A stretch of 64,000 nt of DNA from assembly GCA_013423385.1 (NCBI GenBank), contig BLZA01000024.1, positions 1 to 64,000 of the forward strand, given 5' to 3'. The notes under the pieces were generated by a model. That model made no database searches. It saw nothing but the letters and a program-made list of their open reading frames with translations, and was not told the origin of the DNA. This document shows positions 47,101 to 59,817 of the stretch, in pieces (the first letter of the stretch is position 1; each line of letters opens with the position of its first letter). The DNA comes from Naganishia liquefaciens (taxonomy: Eukaryota > Basidiomycota > Tremellomycetes > Filobasidiales > Filobasidiaceae). The position numbers were made by a program, and so were the translations under genes.

Positions 47101-47864
47101 CCGACTTTATGCTTCTCAGTGCATCATGGGAGCCCTTCTTTTTGTGGAATTATACGGCGATTCTTCTCTGCTGGATGTGGATCGAGCGAGCGGGCGCAGT
47201 ATCAAACTCTGGCCATGGTCAACAGACTGGCAAAAAACAAACCACTCGTTTCAGGACTCTAAAATCCTCGGACGCTTGCAGAGGTCTTGTCTTCCTGTTC
47301 TTGGTGCATGCTGTGAGTATTTTGTTCTTTCGTCCTTTTTCTTCTCCCTGAACATCGATTCCATGTCTTGCAGGGTTTCTTTTGTACCGGAAATGTCGCA
47401 AGCATATCGTAAGACACCATCCCTCTAAACGCAAGCCTATCAATTGACCGTCATTTACCCATAGGAGCTTTTACCTTGCGCCGGTCTACCGGATCGTTCC
47501 AGTCTTTCAACCTGCTATCATGTCTACGTTGCTAATGTTCAAGATCATCGTGCCGTTCATTCTCCTGTCGGCAGCATTCGTTTCAATCTGCAAGGTGCAA
47601 CGGTTACCACCTTTCGCTCTGATATTGTTGACGCTGGTACTCAGTGAACGTGAGTTCAATCTGGCTCTTTTCGCTCTGTTGGCCTTCTTCGCTAATCGTC
47701 CTTTCTTAGCAATATGCCTACACTTTTTCTGGAGAGTAAGGACTAAAGGCAGCTGGCTTGAAATCGGCTCGTCTATATCACATTTTGCAATCGCTTCACT
47801 ACTTGTAGCGTACAACATTGTACTGTATTTGATAGGTGAATGGGTGATGTCGGGGACAATGTAA
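44164..47864 (+). CDS. MCD4: GPI ethanolamine phosphate transferase 1 (MCD4/PIG-N)
   Basis: Start at 44164 ([11 protein letters not shown]); the family-like start [20 protein letters not shown] at 44236 is an alternative. TM1 is followed by [10 protein letters not shown]. The luminal alkaline-phosphatase-like domain keeps its metal and nucleophile motifs: [32 protein letters not shown] (catalytic Thr), [20 protein letters not shown] and [18 protein letters not shown]. Then SHPWGFSHL... and a C-terminal PigN domain of many membrane segments, ending [15 protein letters not shown]. The enzyme adds ethanolamine phosphate to the first mannose of GPI precursors in the ER, and is essential in yeast. 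More than ten introns; one (about 46676-46743) contains a (GA)n(GT)n microsatellite. Convergent with the following hydrolase gene, 161 bases between stops. Confidence 0.93.
46682..46707 (+). repeat. (GA)n(GT)n microsatellite in an MCD4 intron
   Basis: A short GA run passes directly into a GT run. It lies in the intron starting GTTAGT, close behind the donor, where GT repeats could offer competing donors. Seen directly. Confidence 0.7.
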
Positions 47865-48025
47865 AAGATCAGGATTATTCGAGGGTTCACAACACGCGAC
47901 CGTAGCGATCTCACGACAGTGCACATGAACCGAAGAAGAACTCGAATATGGCCTCCTCGGCCGAGGAATCGGTCTATTCAATCAATCACGGAAGCAACAA
48001 CTTTTTATTGTCCATATACTCTCGA

Positions 48026-50062
48026 CTACTCTTTCTTCTCAAACCACACCTCGACACGCTGATCCTCTACACCCGGTCCAGCTCCCCATGCACTCCGCGT
48101 CCATGCCATACCTTTCCCGTCAAAGACCGCATCAAATGACTCGAACGGCGACGGAACCGTCACGTTCGTCTCGGTATATGTCGAGCTTTGCGTAACCGTG
48201 AATGTGGATCCGTTGCGGTGCGTGAAAAGAAGGTAATCACACCAGAATTTGGGAAAGTAGGCGATATAGGCCGGAACGTCAGAAGCTGCCTCGGGGAATG
48301 GGTTGTTCTCGAGCGTCTTTTCGCACGCTCGGCTTTTGTCGTTCCATGCACAGATGGTCATCTCTCCGTACGCGGCATCGACGTAAGTGCCTGGAATGCT
48401 GTCGAGGTGAACGTCGATGGTCGCATTATTGGGTCGCGCCGGAGGCAGCGATTTGCGCAGATTTTCAATCATCTGGGCTTTCATTCTGATAAATCATCGT
48501 CAGCAATATAAGCCGATTAGGCCTCGTCCGGACTCACTTTGAAGCCCAATCAACCGGTTCCAAGCCAAAGATATGGTCCACAATTCGCTTTTGCACGACC
48601 TTGTAAAAGTCTGTTCCAAACTCGTTATCGTTGACCATGATCGCGATTCCGACACCCGCGCCAGGCATACGCATCACCTGGCTCATCTGTCCCGGCACCG
48701 CTCCTCCATGTTCAATAACGTAGTAGCCTCGGTAGGAATACATCATTTGCCCGGCACCGTATGTGGAATGACCCATAAGGTCTGCGTCGTGTGTAAAGCT
48801 TGGTGGGTCATATGCCTGGGAGTAGGGCGTTGCGACCGCCTTGAGTACCTCGGGGGGAATGACGGATTCGTTGCTGGCAGATTCTCCTTGCATGAGGAGC
48901 GCCTTGAGCCATGTCGCCTGAGGGGGAAAATCAGCGCCCAGAGGCCGGCGGAGTGGTTTGGTTCTGTGACGCACCATATCTCTAGCGGAACTGACGACGC
49001 CTCCTGGACCGGCATTCATTGCGCCCTCACGCATGAACCCGATGTTGACCGATTCCCCAAGACACTTCTTGCTCAGCGATCTGCCTTTCGAATCCTCGGC
49101 ACACGCCTCGAAGTTCATTCCCTTTCGCACAAACGCATCCGACCGATTTGTGTGCGCAGGGTAATACGTGGTTTCTGTCATGCCCAGCGGGTCAAAGATT
49201 CTCTCTTTCATAAACTTTTCAAACGGGATGCCGTAGATGTGTTCGGGAAGGGTAGAGGCGACGAGGTAGGCGAGATTATTGTATTGCCAACTTTGACGGA
49301 ATTCGGCCGACGGACGCATGTAGCGCATACGTGCGATCAAGGCGTTCTTGTCTTCGGCCACTCTACATTGCGTTGGCATCTTTAAATGCTGTGTACAGGT
49401 AGGAGGCAGAGATGCTTACCCATAAGATCCGTCGTGTCTGGGAAGCCCGGTACGGTGTGCTGCTCTTCATCAGTTGATGAGGCGGCCGAAAAGAAGATTA
49501 CGTCCACTCACAAAGCAGATCGATTAGATCGGTTCCGTCTGAAGCAACAGGATCCATCAACTTCCATTCGGGCACGACGTCCTTGATCTTGGTCCTCCAA
49601 GTGAATCCCGACGTTTCGTTGGCAGCGATGAGCCCCGCCGCAATGGCCGTGAATAATTTCGAGTTGGAGGCCATACCGAAGAGGGTCTGCGAGGAAGATC
49701 AGCGGCATTTCTCCAAAGAGCGACTTTTGGCCCACATGTTCCGTCACAGCATTTGCAGCACCATCGGCAATCCCGATGCCCAGCGTATCCTGCTCCCATT
49801 CCCCGTCATCTTTGAGCCGAACGACGGCAATCCCGGCTCCCTTGATATGCCAATCCCGACGGAGTTGATCGATCTCCTCAAGAAGTTCCGGGGTAAGGAT
49901 GTTGTATCTTGGCTTGGAGGCGTCGAGAATGTGCTGCAGGCTTGAAATTTGGCGGCTAAGTGTCTGGTCGAGGATGGTGTATTCCGTGTCTGGTAAAGTC
50001 TTGAGGATCGATTGCGGAAGTGCGCTGGCGAGCGTCGCAAAGATCAGAGGAAGTAGAAGCAT
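48026..50062 (-). CDS. Secreted beta-lactamase-like serine hydrolase (paralogue 1)
   Basis: Start MLLLPLIFATLASALPQS at 50062, a clear signal peptide. The PF00144 (class C beta-lactamase/CubicO) fold follows: GAGIAVVRL, TLFGMASNSKLFTAIA (SxxK nucleophile Ser-Asn-Ser-Lys), QYNNLAYLVASTLPEHIYGI (YxN as Tyr-Asn-Asn), GPGGVVSSARDM and YYVIEHGGAVPGQMSQVMRM (the third motif, His-Gly-Gly). After about 385 residues there is a C-terminal beta domain (IDVHLDSIPGTYVDAAYGEM ... RVEVWFEKKE). All three active-site motifs are intact, so it should be an active esterase, peptidase or acyltransferase. Fungal members often cleave esters and lactones or act in secondary metabolism. Five or six introns. Paralogous to the partial gene at the right edge. 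Confidence 0.87.
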
Positions 50063-50923
50063 CCTGGTGAATATCGTAGATCTCTAAGAGTCAATCAGAA
50101 GGGGCAAGGAATGGGCGAATGTACGGAAAGGAGGAACAAACCGAGAATGGTCTTATATCGCTGAAAGCATAATGCTACCACCGAGCCACCGAGGACTGCA
50201 GAGTCGCACGTGGCGCGATGGAGTGTCGTTCCCCTTATCAACGATTGATCAGCTGTTTGCCGTTTTTTGGTAGAGTAGACCGACAGCAGCGACCATCGAG
50301 TCAACGAGCGTACACACGACGGCGGATCCCCGATGAATGGGGCTGCGGAAGAGGACGACCACATGCCTCGTTCGGTTGTCGCCGGGCCGAAGTCGCGCCG
50401 ATGCCCGGTGGCCGAGGGTGTTTGTCGCCTCGGCATTCTTATTCGCCTTTCCTGTTTTTGTGTACAGGATTCTCGAGAGTAGACCTTTCGGTTCGCCCAT
50501 TCTCAAAGGTACGACGAGTACTGACGATCAACATTTACCGCACGAGGCTTCCGTCAGGGCGCCCGGAAGGCTGCGGAAGGATGCTGTCACGATGTCAGAC
50601 AGCTCGCATTGTAAGCATACATTACAAAACGAAAGCACGTATTTCCAGTCTGATGGCTCTACATGAAGATGAGCGACGATGATCTAGCCATACATGCTAT
50701 CAGGAACCTCTCAATCATAATTCGTGATTGACGGGGTTTTGCTGTAGCTTGTGCCTGGTAGGTGCTTTGGAACATCCAACCCAAAACTCTGCTGACGTAT
50801 CGGTTGTATAGCGATGACGACAGATCGCTATTTCCCCTGACTCGCCATCACCGTACAATATGTACTCCTCTTGGATGGCTTGGATCAGGGAGATCTATTC
50901 CTAGAGTACCCTCAGATTACACC
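50063..50923. other. Divergent promoter region
   Basis: 860 bases between the start of the secreted hydrolase (minus strand) and the start of the DHA1 transporter (plus strand). Both promoters must lie here, so common control is possible. Open frames inside are short; no repeat or clear TATA element found. Confidence 0.55.
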
Positions 50924-53279
50924 ATGTCAACCAGTGAAGCACCAACTTCACCTCGAGCGTCTCCCGGTCGCCACCTGCCCACGTTGCCATCGACGCACAC
51001 CCTCCGTCGCCGTCCATGGCGAAAATACACCACTCCCTTCCCGCGGATCCTTGCACAAATCTACCCTGGCTCAGGAACCCCTGAGGACCCTTACCTTATC
51101 GACTGGCTCCCCGGACGGGATGATCCGGAGAATCCGCTGAGATGGGCAGAGGGGTACAAGTGGGCGATCATGGGCATCGCGACGTGGGCGACCTTGAGTG
51201 TCGCGTTGGCGAGTTCCGCGTTGTCGGCGGCGGAGCATTCAGTAGAGGAGGATTTTCCGGATTACGATAGGGAGGTATATACGATGGGTGAGAGAAGGGT
51301 GGTCCCGCGGTCTCATGCGTTGCTGATCATCGTCTAGTATTGTCCGCATTCGTATTGGGTTTCGCGACAGGTATGTATCCTGTGCAAGGGCTGCACATGG
51401 ATCTCGCTTATCTCCGGCAGGTCCGTTGATGTGGGCGCCAGCGAGCGAGGTATCCGGTCGGCGGGCGCTCTACATCGTGACCTTTGGCCTCTTTACGATC
51501 TTCAACGGCGCTATCTGTTCGAGTCAGAATATCCAGACGTTGATCGTGTTGCGGTTTTTCGCGGGTGTAGCGGGGGCAGCGCCACTGACGAATTCAGGGT
51601 AAGCTTGGAAGCTATGCGCGAAGTCGCGCAGAGATAGCTGATAGAGGCTAAGAGGAACGGTGGCGGATATCTTCGAAGCAGACGAACGAGGTTTGGGCAT
51701 GGTTATTTTCTCGTCGGCCCCGTTCATGGGACCTGCTCTGGGACCGATCGTAAGGTTCTCATCAAGACATCCTTCTCATGCGGCTAACGAGCCGTCCAAG
51801 TAAGTGCGGGGGCTTTCTGGGCGAGACTTCGGGCTGGCGTTGGGTCGCCGCGCTTCTTGCCATCTTTTCAGCCGTCCTTACCCTCGTTGGCGGACTCTGG
51901 CTACCGGAAACGTATCCAATCGTGCTCTTGCGGAAACGGGCGGCACTGTTGACCAAGGTGACGGGCAAGCAGTACGTTTATAAGGGAGATAAGAAAAAGA
52001 GAATGGGGATTCTCGAGCTGTATAAGCATGCTCTGAGTCGTCCTTGGGAACTGCTGTTCAAGGAGCCTATTGTATTTCTACTTGCCATCTAGTGAGTCTT
52101 CCTGCTTCGCGCTGTCAATTTGGCTCATTCCGGGTAGCATGGCCATCATTATTGGAACACTTTATGTAGGTCCTTCCGATCTCGGACGGGATGGGCTGTT
52201 TTGACCATCTCTGAATGCAGCTCCTGTTTGGCGCATTCCCAATCGTTTTCCAGCAGGAACGGGGTTGGTCTCCCGGGATCGGTGGACTCGCCTTCATCGG
52301 CGTGTTCACAGGTTGCATCATTGCACTTGTATATAGCGTTGTCTGGGAAAATCCCCGGTATGCGCGCAAGTTGAAGGTGTGTCTGATCGAGGCCGATGTG
52401 CTCAAGTACTGATTGTGTAGGCCGAGGGTGGATGGTTGCGGCCGGAGGAGAGACTGCCATCGGCGATTTTGGGAGGGATCATGTTGCCGTGAGTCATTGA
52501 GTTGTGGCTCCTAGTCTGTGTATACTGATTACTAGGTCATTCCAGAGTCGTAAGCTCTTCCTGGTTGGCTAGTCTTCTCCATGAATCGAACCACTTGCTA
52601 ATCTGCCATCCGCATAGGGTCTGTTCACCTTCGCCTGGACGGCGGCACCAGCTCGTATACCGTGGATTGTGCCAATCATCTGTTCTGCACCTTTCGGGAT
52701 CGGTAAGCGCGGAGATGCCGAGGAACCACTGAGGCTGATCTGACCAGGTATGGTTTTGCTCTTTTTGAGCGTGTTCAATTACTTGGTGGACAGTTACCTT
52801 ATATACTCTGCCAGGTGATTCCATGTGTACGAGGATTGAATACCTTCGCTGACAAGTCGTAGTGTACTCGCAGGCAACGTGGTTGTGCGGTGTCTTGCCG
52901 GAATGGGTGCGTCAACTCCAGCCTGGCCTACACGGGTCTAACTATTTCGTACAGCTTTTCCGCTTTTCACAACGCAAATGTACGACAACCTGGGAACCAA
53001 TTGGGCGTCTACCTTGGTGGGATTCCTGTCTCTAGCCTGCGCTCCACTACCTATGTAAGTCTCCCTTCAATTCGTCTAGGCTCGTGTCTGAAGGGCACTT
53101 TTAGTTTATTTTATATCTACGGAGAGCGGATTCGCGTTAGGACCAAGTTTGGTCGGGAAGCAAACGAGATTGGCATGGCGATGCGCAGGAGTATGTCGAT
53201 GCAAGAGAAATCTCGAGCGTACGAAGACCATACTGCTCGAGCGCATCCGGGTGGACCTGGGGGTGCAGGAGAGCCATGA
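50924..53279 (+). CDS. MFS drug:H+ antiporter, DHA1 (Flr1/Tpo-like)
   Basis: Start [20 protein letters not shown]. The long cytosolic N-terminus has the DHA1 signature [20 protein letters not shown] just before TM1 ([20 protein letters not shown]). Then [20 protein letters not shown] (motif A, DxxGRR type), [35 protein letters not shown] (motif C of the antiporter group), [20 protein letters not shown] and [15 protein letters not shown]. The second half follows in short exons ([40 protein letters not shown]). The length and twelve-segment layout are complete. Such carriers export drugs, polyamines or own metabolites; the substrate here is unknown. It lies beside the hydrolase cluster, which fits an export role. 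About ten introns. Confidence 0.86.
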
Positions 53280-53752
53280 AAGGGTCCGCAGTGGGGAAGA
53301 TGAGACCAGGCAACGTCGGGTGTAAGATAGGCATTTGCCAAATTAGTTATTGCGATAATCTTCTCAACATGCAGTGAGCTCGTACCACTACTCGGGGTTT
53401 AGCGGTGTCGGTGTCCTATGACAGCCTTCCACTATAGATGACATAACATCTCAACCGGGTATTCCCTCGACACTCTTGTTGGCGAGCGACGTCAACTTGT
53501 TATCTTATCAAGGCCTTAACGATTATACTTCCGCTCGCCGCTGATGTCATCCCGCGGCGATCCCGTGTCTCAGTCTTATTAACCTTCTTCCATTTCCGTC
53601 TCTGCTGAAAGAGCCGGGTGCCGGTGTCGCCGAGCCAGTGGAAGTACCTGAGCCCGCAACGGTGACAGTCACCTGAGCCGCAGACGGGGTATATCAAACA
53701 GCATTCCAAGAGAGGGAGAGCGCAGATACTCTGTGTCACTCGCACGACCACC
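53280..53752. other. Intergenic region
   Basis: About 470 bases between the DHA1 transporter and the dehydrogenase gene. Holds the transporter 3' end and the dehydrogenase promoter. No clear motif. Confidence 0.5.
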
Positions 53753-55816
53753 ATGCAGACCTTCAGCAACGATTATGAGCCTATCGCGGACACAACATCG
53801 GAGACGCAGCCGATGGTCGTCTTTGACAACGAGCAAGAAGCACCCGATACGCACTCAACGAAATGCAAAGCTATCTCTGGGTCAACCATGTACGATGCAC
53901 GAGTCGTGCTGCGAGACATTCCAGACCTCCTGAACGATGGAGATGTCGTGCTGCGGGTCACCTCGACGACCGCATCGATGAAAAGCGGTAGGGAACCGTG
54001 ACTGCTTATTGCGCGCATGTGCTGATAACCAACGCACTCAGGGAGCGTCGTTGGACATGAATGTATGGGAATTATCGATAAAGCCGGAAGCGCAGTCAAG
54101 GCACTTAAAGAGGGAGACGTACGTGGACATGCCGAAGATAGGCACCCAGACCTAACCTAATCTTTCTCCAGCGTGTTGTGGTTTCCTCGCACTTGTCTTG
54201 TGATCACTGCCGCTTCTGCAAGCGCAAAGTGGCATCCATGTGTGATAGGGCGACCACAGGAACTGGTCAACAAATGTGAGTCGCCCGCTAATACAAGGGA
54301 TTGCCTCGTTGATGCTTCCGCAGGCCTGGACACAAGGCCTCTGGGATCTTTTCCCGTCCCTTTAGCGGTCATGCAGAATACATCAGGGTAAGCAGCCCTG
54401 GTCTTCGATTGCTAGTAGGCTGACGAGCGCTCTCAGGTGCCTCTGGCAGATGCCAATTGCTTGAAGATTCCCGATGAGGTTCCCGATGAGAAAGGTATGT
54501 TAACTCAAATGGATTCATACAAGGGCCTAAGTCGCTTCGTGCAGCTCTCTTTTTGTCAGAACTGCTTCCCGCTGCATACCACTGTAAGGACTCTCCCCAA
54601 AACACGTAATCTTTGCTCAAGCGTGAGCCAGGTGTCAAGGATACCGGCGTAAAGGAAGGTGACATTGTCGGAATCTGGGGTTTGGGCCCCGTAGGGGTCA
54701 GTAGAATATGCGGACGTATAGGCAGGGCCGCTGATCGTCCAGTAGCAATGCGCGTTGCGATGGGCCGCTCTGGCAGGAGCGAAACGGATCTACGCCATCG
54801 ACAAGGTCGATTCGCGCTTACAATTAGCGCGAAAGGGTGCAAAGCCGGGAATCGTGCAAACTATTCACTTTGAGCAGCTGGATGAGCTGGACGACGTTGT
54901 TGAGTATCTGGTTGCAAAGTGCCCCGAAGGCTTGGATGTGGCTATCGACTGCACATCGCATGATCCCAAGGTATGCCCAGCGACCTGTGTGACATAACCC
55001 GCTCTTATCTTTCTTCAGTCCCTTCTTTCCAACGCTTCCAAGGCTCTCAAGCTAGAGACCGATTCTTCTAACGTCATCAACGAATGTATCAAGTCCGTTC
55101 GCAAGATGGGGAGGTGAGCTTGAAGACATAACCATGATACAGGACTGATTGTCTTTCCAGGATCGGAGTCGTCTCGAATGCGACGGGATCGATGAATCAG
55201 CTTAACAGTAAGCTCTGATTCACTTCTGAAACAGGAATACTGATCAAGAGGATCAGTCGGAACGATCTTGGAGAAGGGAATTAGACTGACCGGCAATGGG
55301 TGAGTCAATCTCCCGCCGTCCTCCTGCGGTCTTGCTAACAATTGACATAGCACATGCCCTGTGCAACTCTACGTATGTCGACTGCGAAACTACGAAAACT
55401 AGGCTGATTCCCAGAAAGTGGGAAGAGATTCTGAAAAAGATCGTCACCAACGAGTTTGACCCGTCATTCCTCATCAGCCAAAGAGTTCGCTTGGAGGATT
55501 TCCCGGACCTATACCCTGTATGGGCAAGAAACCCGGGAGAAAAGATCTTTGGCATGACGCGTTTTAGGTCAGTATAGTTGACCCAGCTTGTCACCGTCGC
55601 TCATACTTGTACAGTCCGGCGCCATTGGCTGGTACTCCGGAACTGACGTCCGCACAGGAACTGCAACATCTGCCGGGTGGACGAAGGCGAAGTTCGTTCT
55701 TGGGCACTATGTTCGAACAACCGCGGCAGCCTAGCAGAAGAAGGAGCTCCGTCCTCTCCTCAGTTCTCACCGAGGGTCGAATGCTCATTGACAGGGCTAT
55801 GGGTACCGGAGCCTAA
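53753..55816 (+). CDS. Medium-chain Zn alcohol dehydrogenase-like protein lacking the catalytic-Cys segment
   Basis: The product resembles the glutathione-independent formaldehyde dehydrogenase group of the MDR superfamily. Landmarks: DVVLRVTSTTASMKSG (start of the GroES fold), GSVVGHECMGIIDKAGSAVK (GHE), EGDRVVVSSHLSCDHCRFCK with KVASMCDRATTG (four structural-zinc Cys), FSGHAEYIRVPLADANCLKI, LFLSELLPAAYHC, GVKEGDIVGIWGLGPVG (Rossmann GLGPVG), WAALAGAKRIYAIDKVDSRL, NVINECIKSVRKMGRIGVVS, FDPSFLISQRVRLEDFP and RFSPAPLAGTPELTS. Relatives have about 15 more residues, including Thr-Ile-Cys-Gly-Ser-Asp, between VTSTT and GHE. Here the coding goes straight from TTASMKSG to GSVVGHE, and the 53-base intron between them does not encode the missing part. 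The catalytic zinc Cys is thus absent. A Ser/Arg-rich tail of about 55 residues follows the family's usual end. About ten short introns. Confidence 0.8.
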
Positions 55817-56072
55817 GCATCGAGCAAACGTGTATGTTACACTAGCGCCAGTGGAAGTTTCAATATCGTGATCACCACGCCTCAAATCGGCGAGAGCTTG
55901 CGAGCCTGATCATGCTGCTGAGGCTGTCCCTCAGATGCTTTACAACTATTGGCGCGAGGACGGCGCCCGGGCGAGCCTTCAAGGACTACGGCAACTATTC
56001 GCGTGTCGCCTTGATCTGAGCGGTAAGCGGGGACGAACCAGACTATCGAGATAATCGATTCGACCAACCTTT
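55817..56072. other. Short convergent intergenic region
   Basis: About 250 bases between the dehydrogenase stop and the sugar-transporter stop. 3' ends of both genes; nothing else seen. Confidence 0.5.
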
Positions 56073-58797
56073 CTACTGTTCAACCTGATCATACTTTCCT
56101 CCATCGTCCTTTTTCCGCACATTGGCAAACATGCGCTTCATCATGCTTACGGGACCTCCGTCGCCGACCAGCGGCGTCGATGAGTTATTACGTCGAGCAG
56201 AGGGTGATCCCGAGCGCATGCTGCTTCCCGGCGTCCCACTCCCGCTGTACATGGAATCGTCCTCGTTGTCGTCCTTGTCTTCATCATCGTCTTCATCATC
56301 TTCGTTGTCGTTGCTTTCGTCGCCGAATAACGCGTCCATTTCCTAAGAAAAGAAACTATCAGCTCCCAGCAAAAAGGTGAGAGGATGTGCAGTGACGACG
56401 AACCTCGAGGGGTACTCCTGCCGTTTCCGGATATACGAAATAGACTGTGATGAAAGAGATGAGACAGAATCCCGCGTGCATCGGATAGAGCCGCCAGCCG
56501 ATGAGATCTTGATATAATGGTGTTGTCGCTCCAACATAATACTATAGACTATCTGTTGAGCAAGTTCTTCGAGATTGCTGCGAACTAAGACTCACGTTGA
56601 AGAGCCAGTTCTAGAAACGAATAGAGGTCAGGACGCCGCCTTCCGGGTCGATCTGAAACTTACTGTGGCGGTCGAGAGCGAGACTCCCTTGGCTCGGAAG
56701 GGTAGCGGCATGATCTGCGGTCAGACACCGTGAGACACCTCGAATTGACCATGGTGGTTTGCCGATCCTCACCTCCGGAGCGAGCATCCACCCAATACCG
56801 CCCCAAGAACAGCCAAAGAGCTATGATGAAGAAGAATGAACATGATTAATGAGGTCTATGCCAATGCAGCTCACCATGTTGTAGATTATCACACCAATCG
56901 CAACTACACAAGACAAGCGTTATTGACTGGTCGGCAAGGAAGATAGCTTAGTCACTTACCTGCCATTGGCGTGAACGACTGATCAATCTTGATAAACCAT
57001 CCAATCGCCGTCAAAGCGACCGCCATCTATATGGCGTATATGGCGAACGTCAGAGCTGGTTCTCTTTGAGAAATGGAACTACGCACTCCTGCTGCACCTG
57101 CAAGAAGGATGGGTCGTCGACCCATGGTATCGACGATATACCATCTGTCACAAACGCCGAATCAGTGCGACAAAGGAGCCAAGGTCACGGCGGGACGTAC
57201 GGCACGATACTGCTGGCGACGTAAAAGAGGGAGTTCCATCCCGTCATCAGGATCGCATCGCGACCGACGAATCCCTATAGCGCAGGGTCAATTTGGAGTT
57301 TGGCAGAGTCGACGATATACGAACGGCTTGCTCGAATACTAGAGGCGCGTAGTACGAGACGATGTTGATTCCATTCTGGCAATAACACGAGATTAGCGTT
57401 AGGACGGCGAGATCAGCCCTGAACGAACCATTTGGGCAAAGGCCTGACTGCTCATAGCGATGAATACGCGCATGCGATATCTCCTGAAAAGCGCTTTATA
57501 GCTTCTATCGCCGACAGCTCGCTGAACCAGACAATCAGCTGAAGCCATTCAGAGAACAGGAGTACCTACATCGGCGAGGATGGCTTCCTTGATCTCGGTA
57601 AACTCTGCTCGAGTGACGGGATCGTCCATATTCCCATCGTGAAAGTCAGCGATCACGCGCAGGCCTTCGTCATCTTGATCCGTGTCGATCAGGTACCTTT
57701 AGGCAGCGATGAGAACGTGCCTGTGGTTGAGCCGAGAACATACCGCGGAGACTCTGGCGAGACTAGTGTTCCTATCGCGAGAATCAAACCTCCTATACAC
57801 TGTATGCTCAAGGGGATGCGCCAGCTTAGATCGCTTTGCAGGAACGAGCAAAAGTAGTCTATCCAGATGGACGAGGCATATCCGATAATGTTGCCAGTGA
57901 ATTCGATGCAAGCCAGTTGGCCACGATGCGACGCGGGTGATATTTCGGACTGGTAGATCGGCACGATCATACTGTGAAGTCACGTTGTAACGCATAGTAA
58001 GACATGACACGCAGAGATGGGGCAATACGATCAGCCTTCGCTCTCCTCCGATCAAGTGTACGCACCTCAACATGCCGACTCCGAATCCACTAATAATCCG
58101 CCCCGTACACATCGACCGATATCCCGTCGTACATGTCTGCACAGCGCCTCCGACCGCAAAGATGATTGCGCCAAGGCGCACGGTGAACCGTCGACCTTTG
58201 GCGTCTGCAAGTGGTGCGGCGAGGAGGGATGTTACTGTAGATAAGAAAACATTAGCGTAGGACCGCAAGGTGTTGCAGAGTGCGCACTGAAGGCGCCGAT
58301 CTCCAGGATGGCTACCATGTTTCCCAGCTCTACTGATGTCGGCTGATTGACTGAAGTGAAGCGTCAGCGGTTGCCTGCCTTCTTTATAAGCAGATACTTG
58401 CAGTATTTCTTGAAATATGGATTGGTGATCAATCCAGACATGACACTGTGCTCCAGGTAAGTCGACGTCTAGTTGAACAGCTCGCGAAGCCTACCCCTGA
58501 TCATATCTGCAAGCAGGGCTCAGCATCCTTGTCACGACAGTTCACCACTACTCACCCAAAGAGCCACACTCCAATCGAGATGAAACACGTCACAGTATAC
58601 AGCAGCCGATTCCCCGTGAGCTTGCTGCCCGTATGTGACATGCCCCCGCCGGGGACATCAAAGGACACTGAAGAAGACACAGACATGGGGAACGTCGTCA
58701 GCGGGATAGCCTGCACTGTCATGGAATGCAGAGCATGTGCGGCGGGGATGGGAATGTTGAAGGGGTCCAAGGGGGACATGATCTGGCGGTGAGACAT
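56073..58797 (-). CDS. MFS sugar transporter
   Basis: Start MSHRQIMSPLDPFNIPIPAA at 58797 (a long N-terminus before the membrane part). TM1-2: LYTVTCFISIGVWLFG, AILEIGAFISALRSYANVFL, then PLADAKGRRFTVRLGAIIFA (DxxGRR motif), TGRIISGFGVGML, IVPIYQSEISPASHRGQLAC, IEFTGNIIGYASSIWIDYFC and LVSPESPRYVL (the PESPRY signature after TM6), then YLIDTDQDDEGLRVIADFHD. Exons of the second half are short, below 57.6 kb. It ends in a very acidic Ser-rich tail (DDEDDDEDKDDNEDDSMYSG ... KYDQVEQ). This is a sugar porter of the fungal hexose/polyol type; substrate unknown. More than ten introns. Divergent from the carboxylesterase gene, with about 1 kb between the starts. Confidence 0.84.
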
Positions 58798-59817
58798 AAT
58801 GCGGAGTAAATCCGGCCGCCGGGGAGGCGTGCATGCGTCGTCATTTTTTGTGGAGTCGGTCGCAAGCGGAGGAGTGACCTTATGGACATCGACATGCACC
58901 ATAGCAGTTGCGATTGAAGCTGGTGTCCGGTGCGCATCAAGTGTGGAAGATGCGTGACAAGTAGGTCCTGGGAGGGGACGAATCCGGACGCGAGTATGTG
59001 TTCGACGGAATCAATGCCATTTCGGGTTCTCGATAGGCCTCAATTCACCCAGCTATACCCCGCGAATACCTCAGCTGCAGTGTTGTTCGGCTTGCCTCAT
59101 CAGTCTACCTCAGTCAAAGCCTCGGAATCTGCGATCTTGAGCTTGTTGCTGTCAACATACGCAGCTCAACTGGACCTGAGGTAGCATTTTAGAGAAATAA
59201 AACCAGCGGGTCAGAACGTTTCAGGTTGTCGCCGCATAGAACTATTGTACTCGCAGGGCAGCTCGCAGAGGCACTCGCGGTGATTATTCGACTGCCTCAT
59301 CTCTCCGCACTTTCGATGCAGCCGGACGGCCGTCAGAGGCTTCGGCTACCGAAGGCTGTGACTGCCGGCAGTATGTCCTTCGGAATGGCACCGGGAGCTC
59401 GCCGCCAACGGCCGGTCACTCTTAGAGTTAGCGGCCGGCATCATCATGGGCTTGAGATCACTGTGTACGCGACAGCTGGGTGCCGGGAAACGATCATGTC
59501 GTTGAGCCGGAATACCCTTACAAAAAAGGAACGATGGTAATTTCGATTCAGGGTCCCATCACGGCAGCATTCCCGGCGTTCGGTCGTCTCCGAGTCAAGG
59601 TGGAGGCGGGGCCTTCGTCGTTCCCTACTTTTTAGATTCGATTCCTGCCTGGGTATACGGAGAAGGAATCAGCTGGGAATCTCCTAGGGCAAGCTAGAGC
59701 ATCACGATGTAGCGGTCGGCGCGACTAGTGGCATATTGGGGATGCTCCCGTCATTATATAACACTCGATGCATGAGATCGACACATTCCCATCCGCGTAG
59801 CCCATCGTGGCACAATC
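58798..59817. other. Divergent promoter region, 1 kb
   Basis: Between the sugar transporter (minus) and the carboxylesterase (plus). A TATATAA box lies 57 bases before the esterase start. No reliable open frame. Shared control of uptake and hydrolysis genes is plausible. Confidence 0.6.
59755..59761 (+). promoter_or_regulatory. TATA box of the carboxylesterase gene
   Basis: TATATAA, 57 bases before the ATG at 59818, in a proper position for a short 5' leader. A clear TATA box is usual for induced fungal genes. Confidence 0.6.

Noticed and set aside
48573-49385. Plus-strand 270-codon frame across the first serine hydrolase
   Set aside because: It is the antisense shadow of a gene whose catalytic motifs are all on the minus strand.
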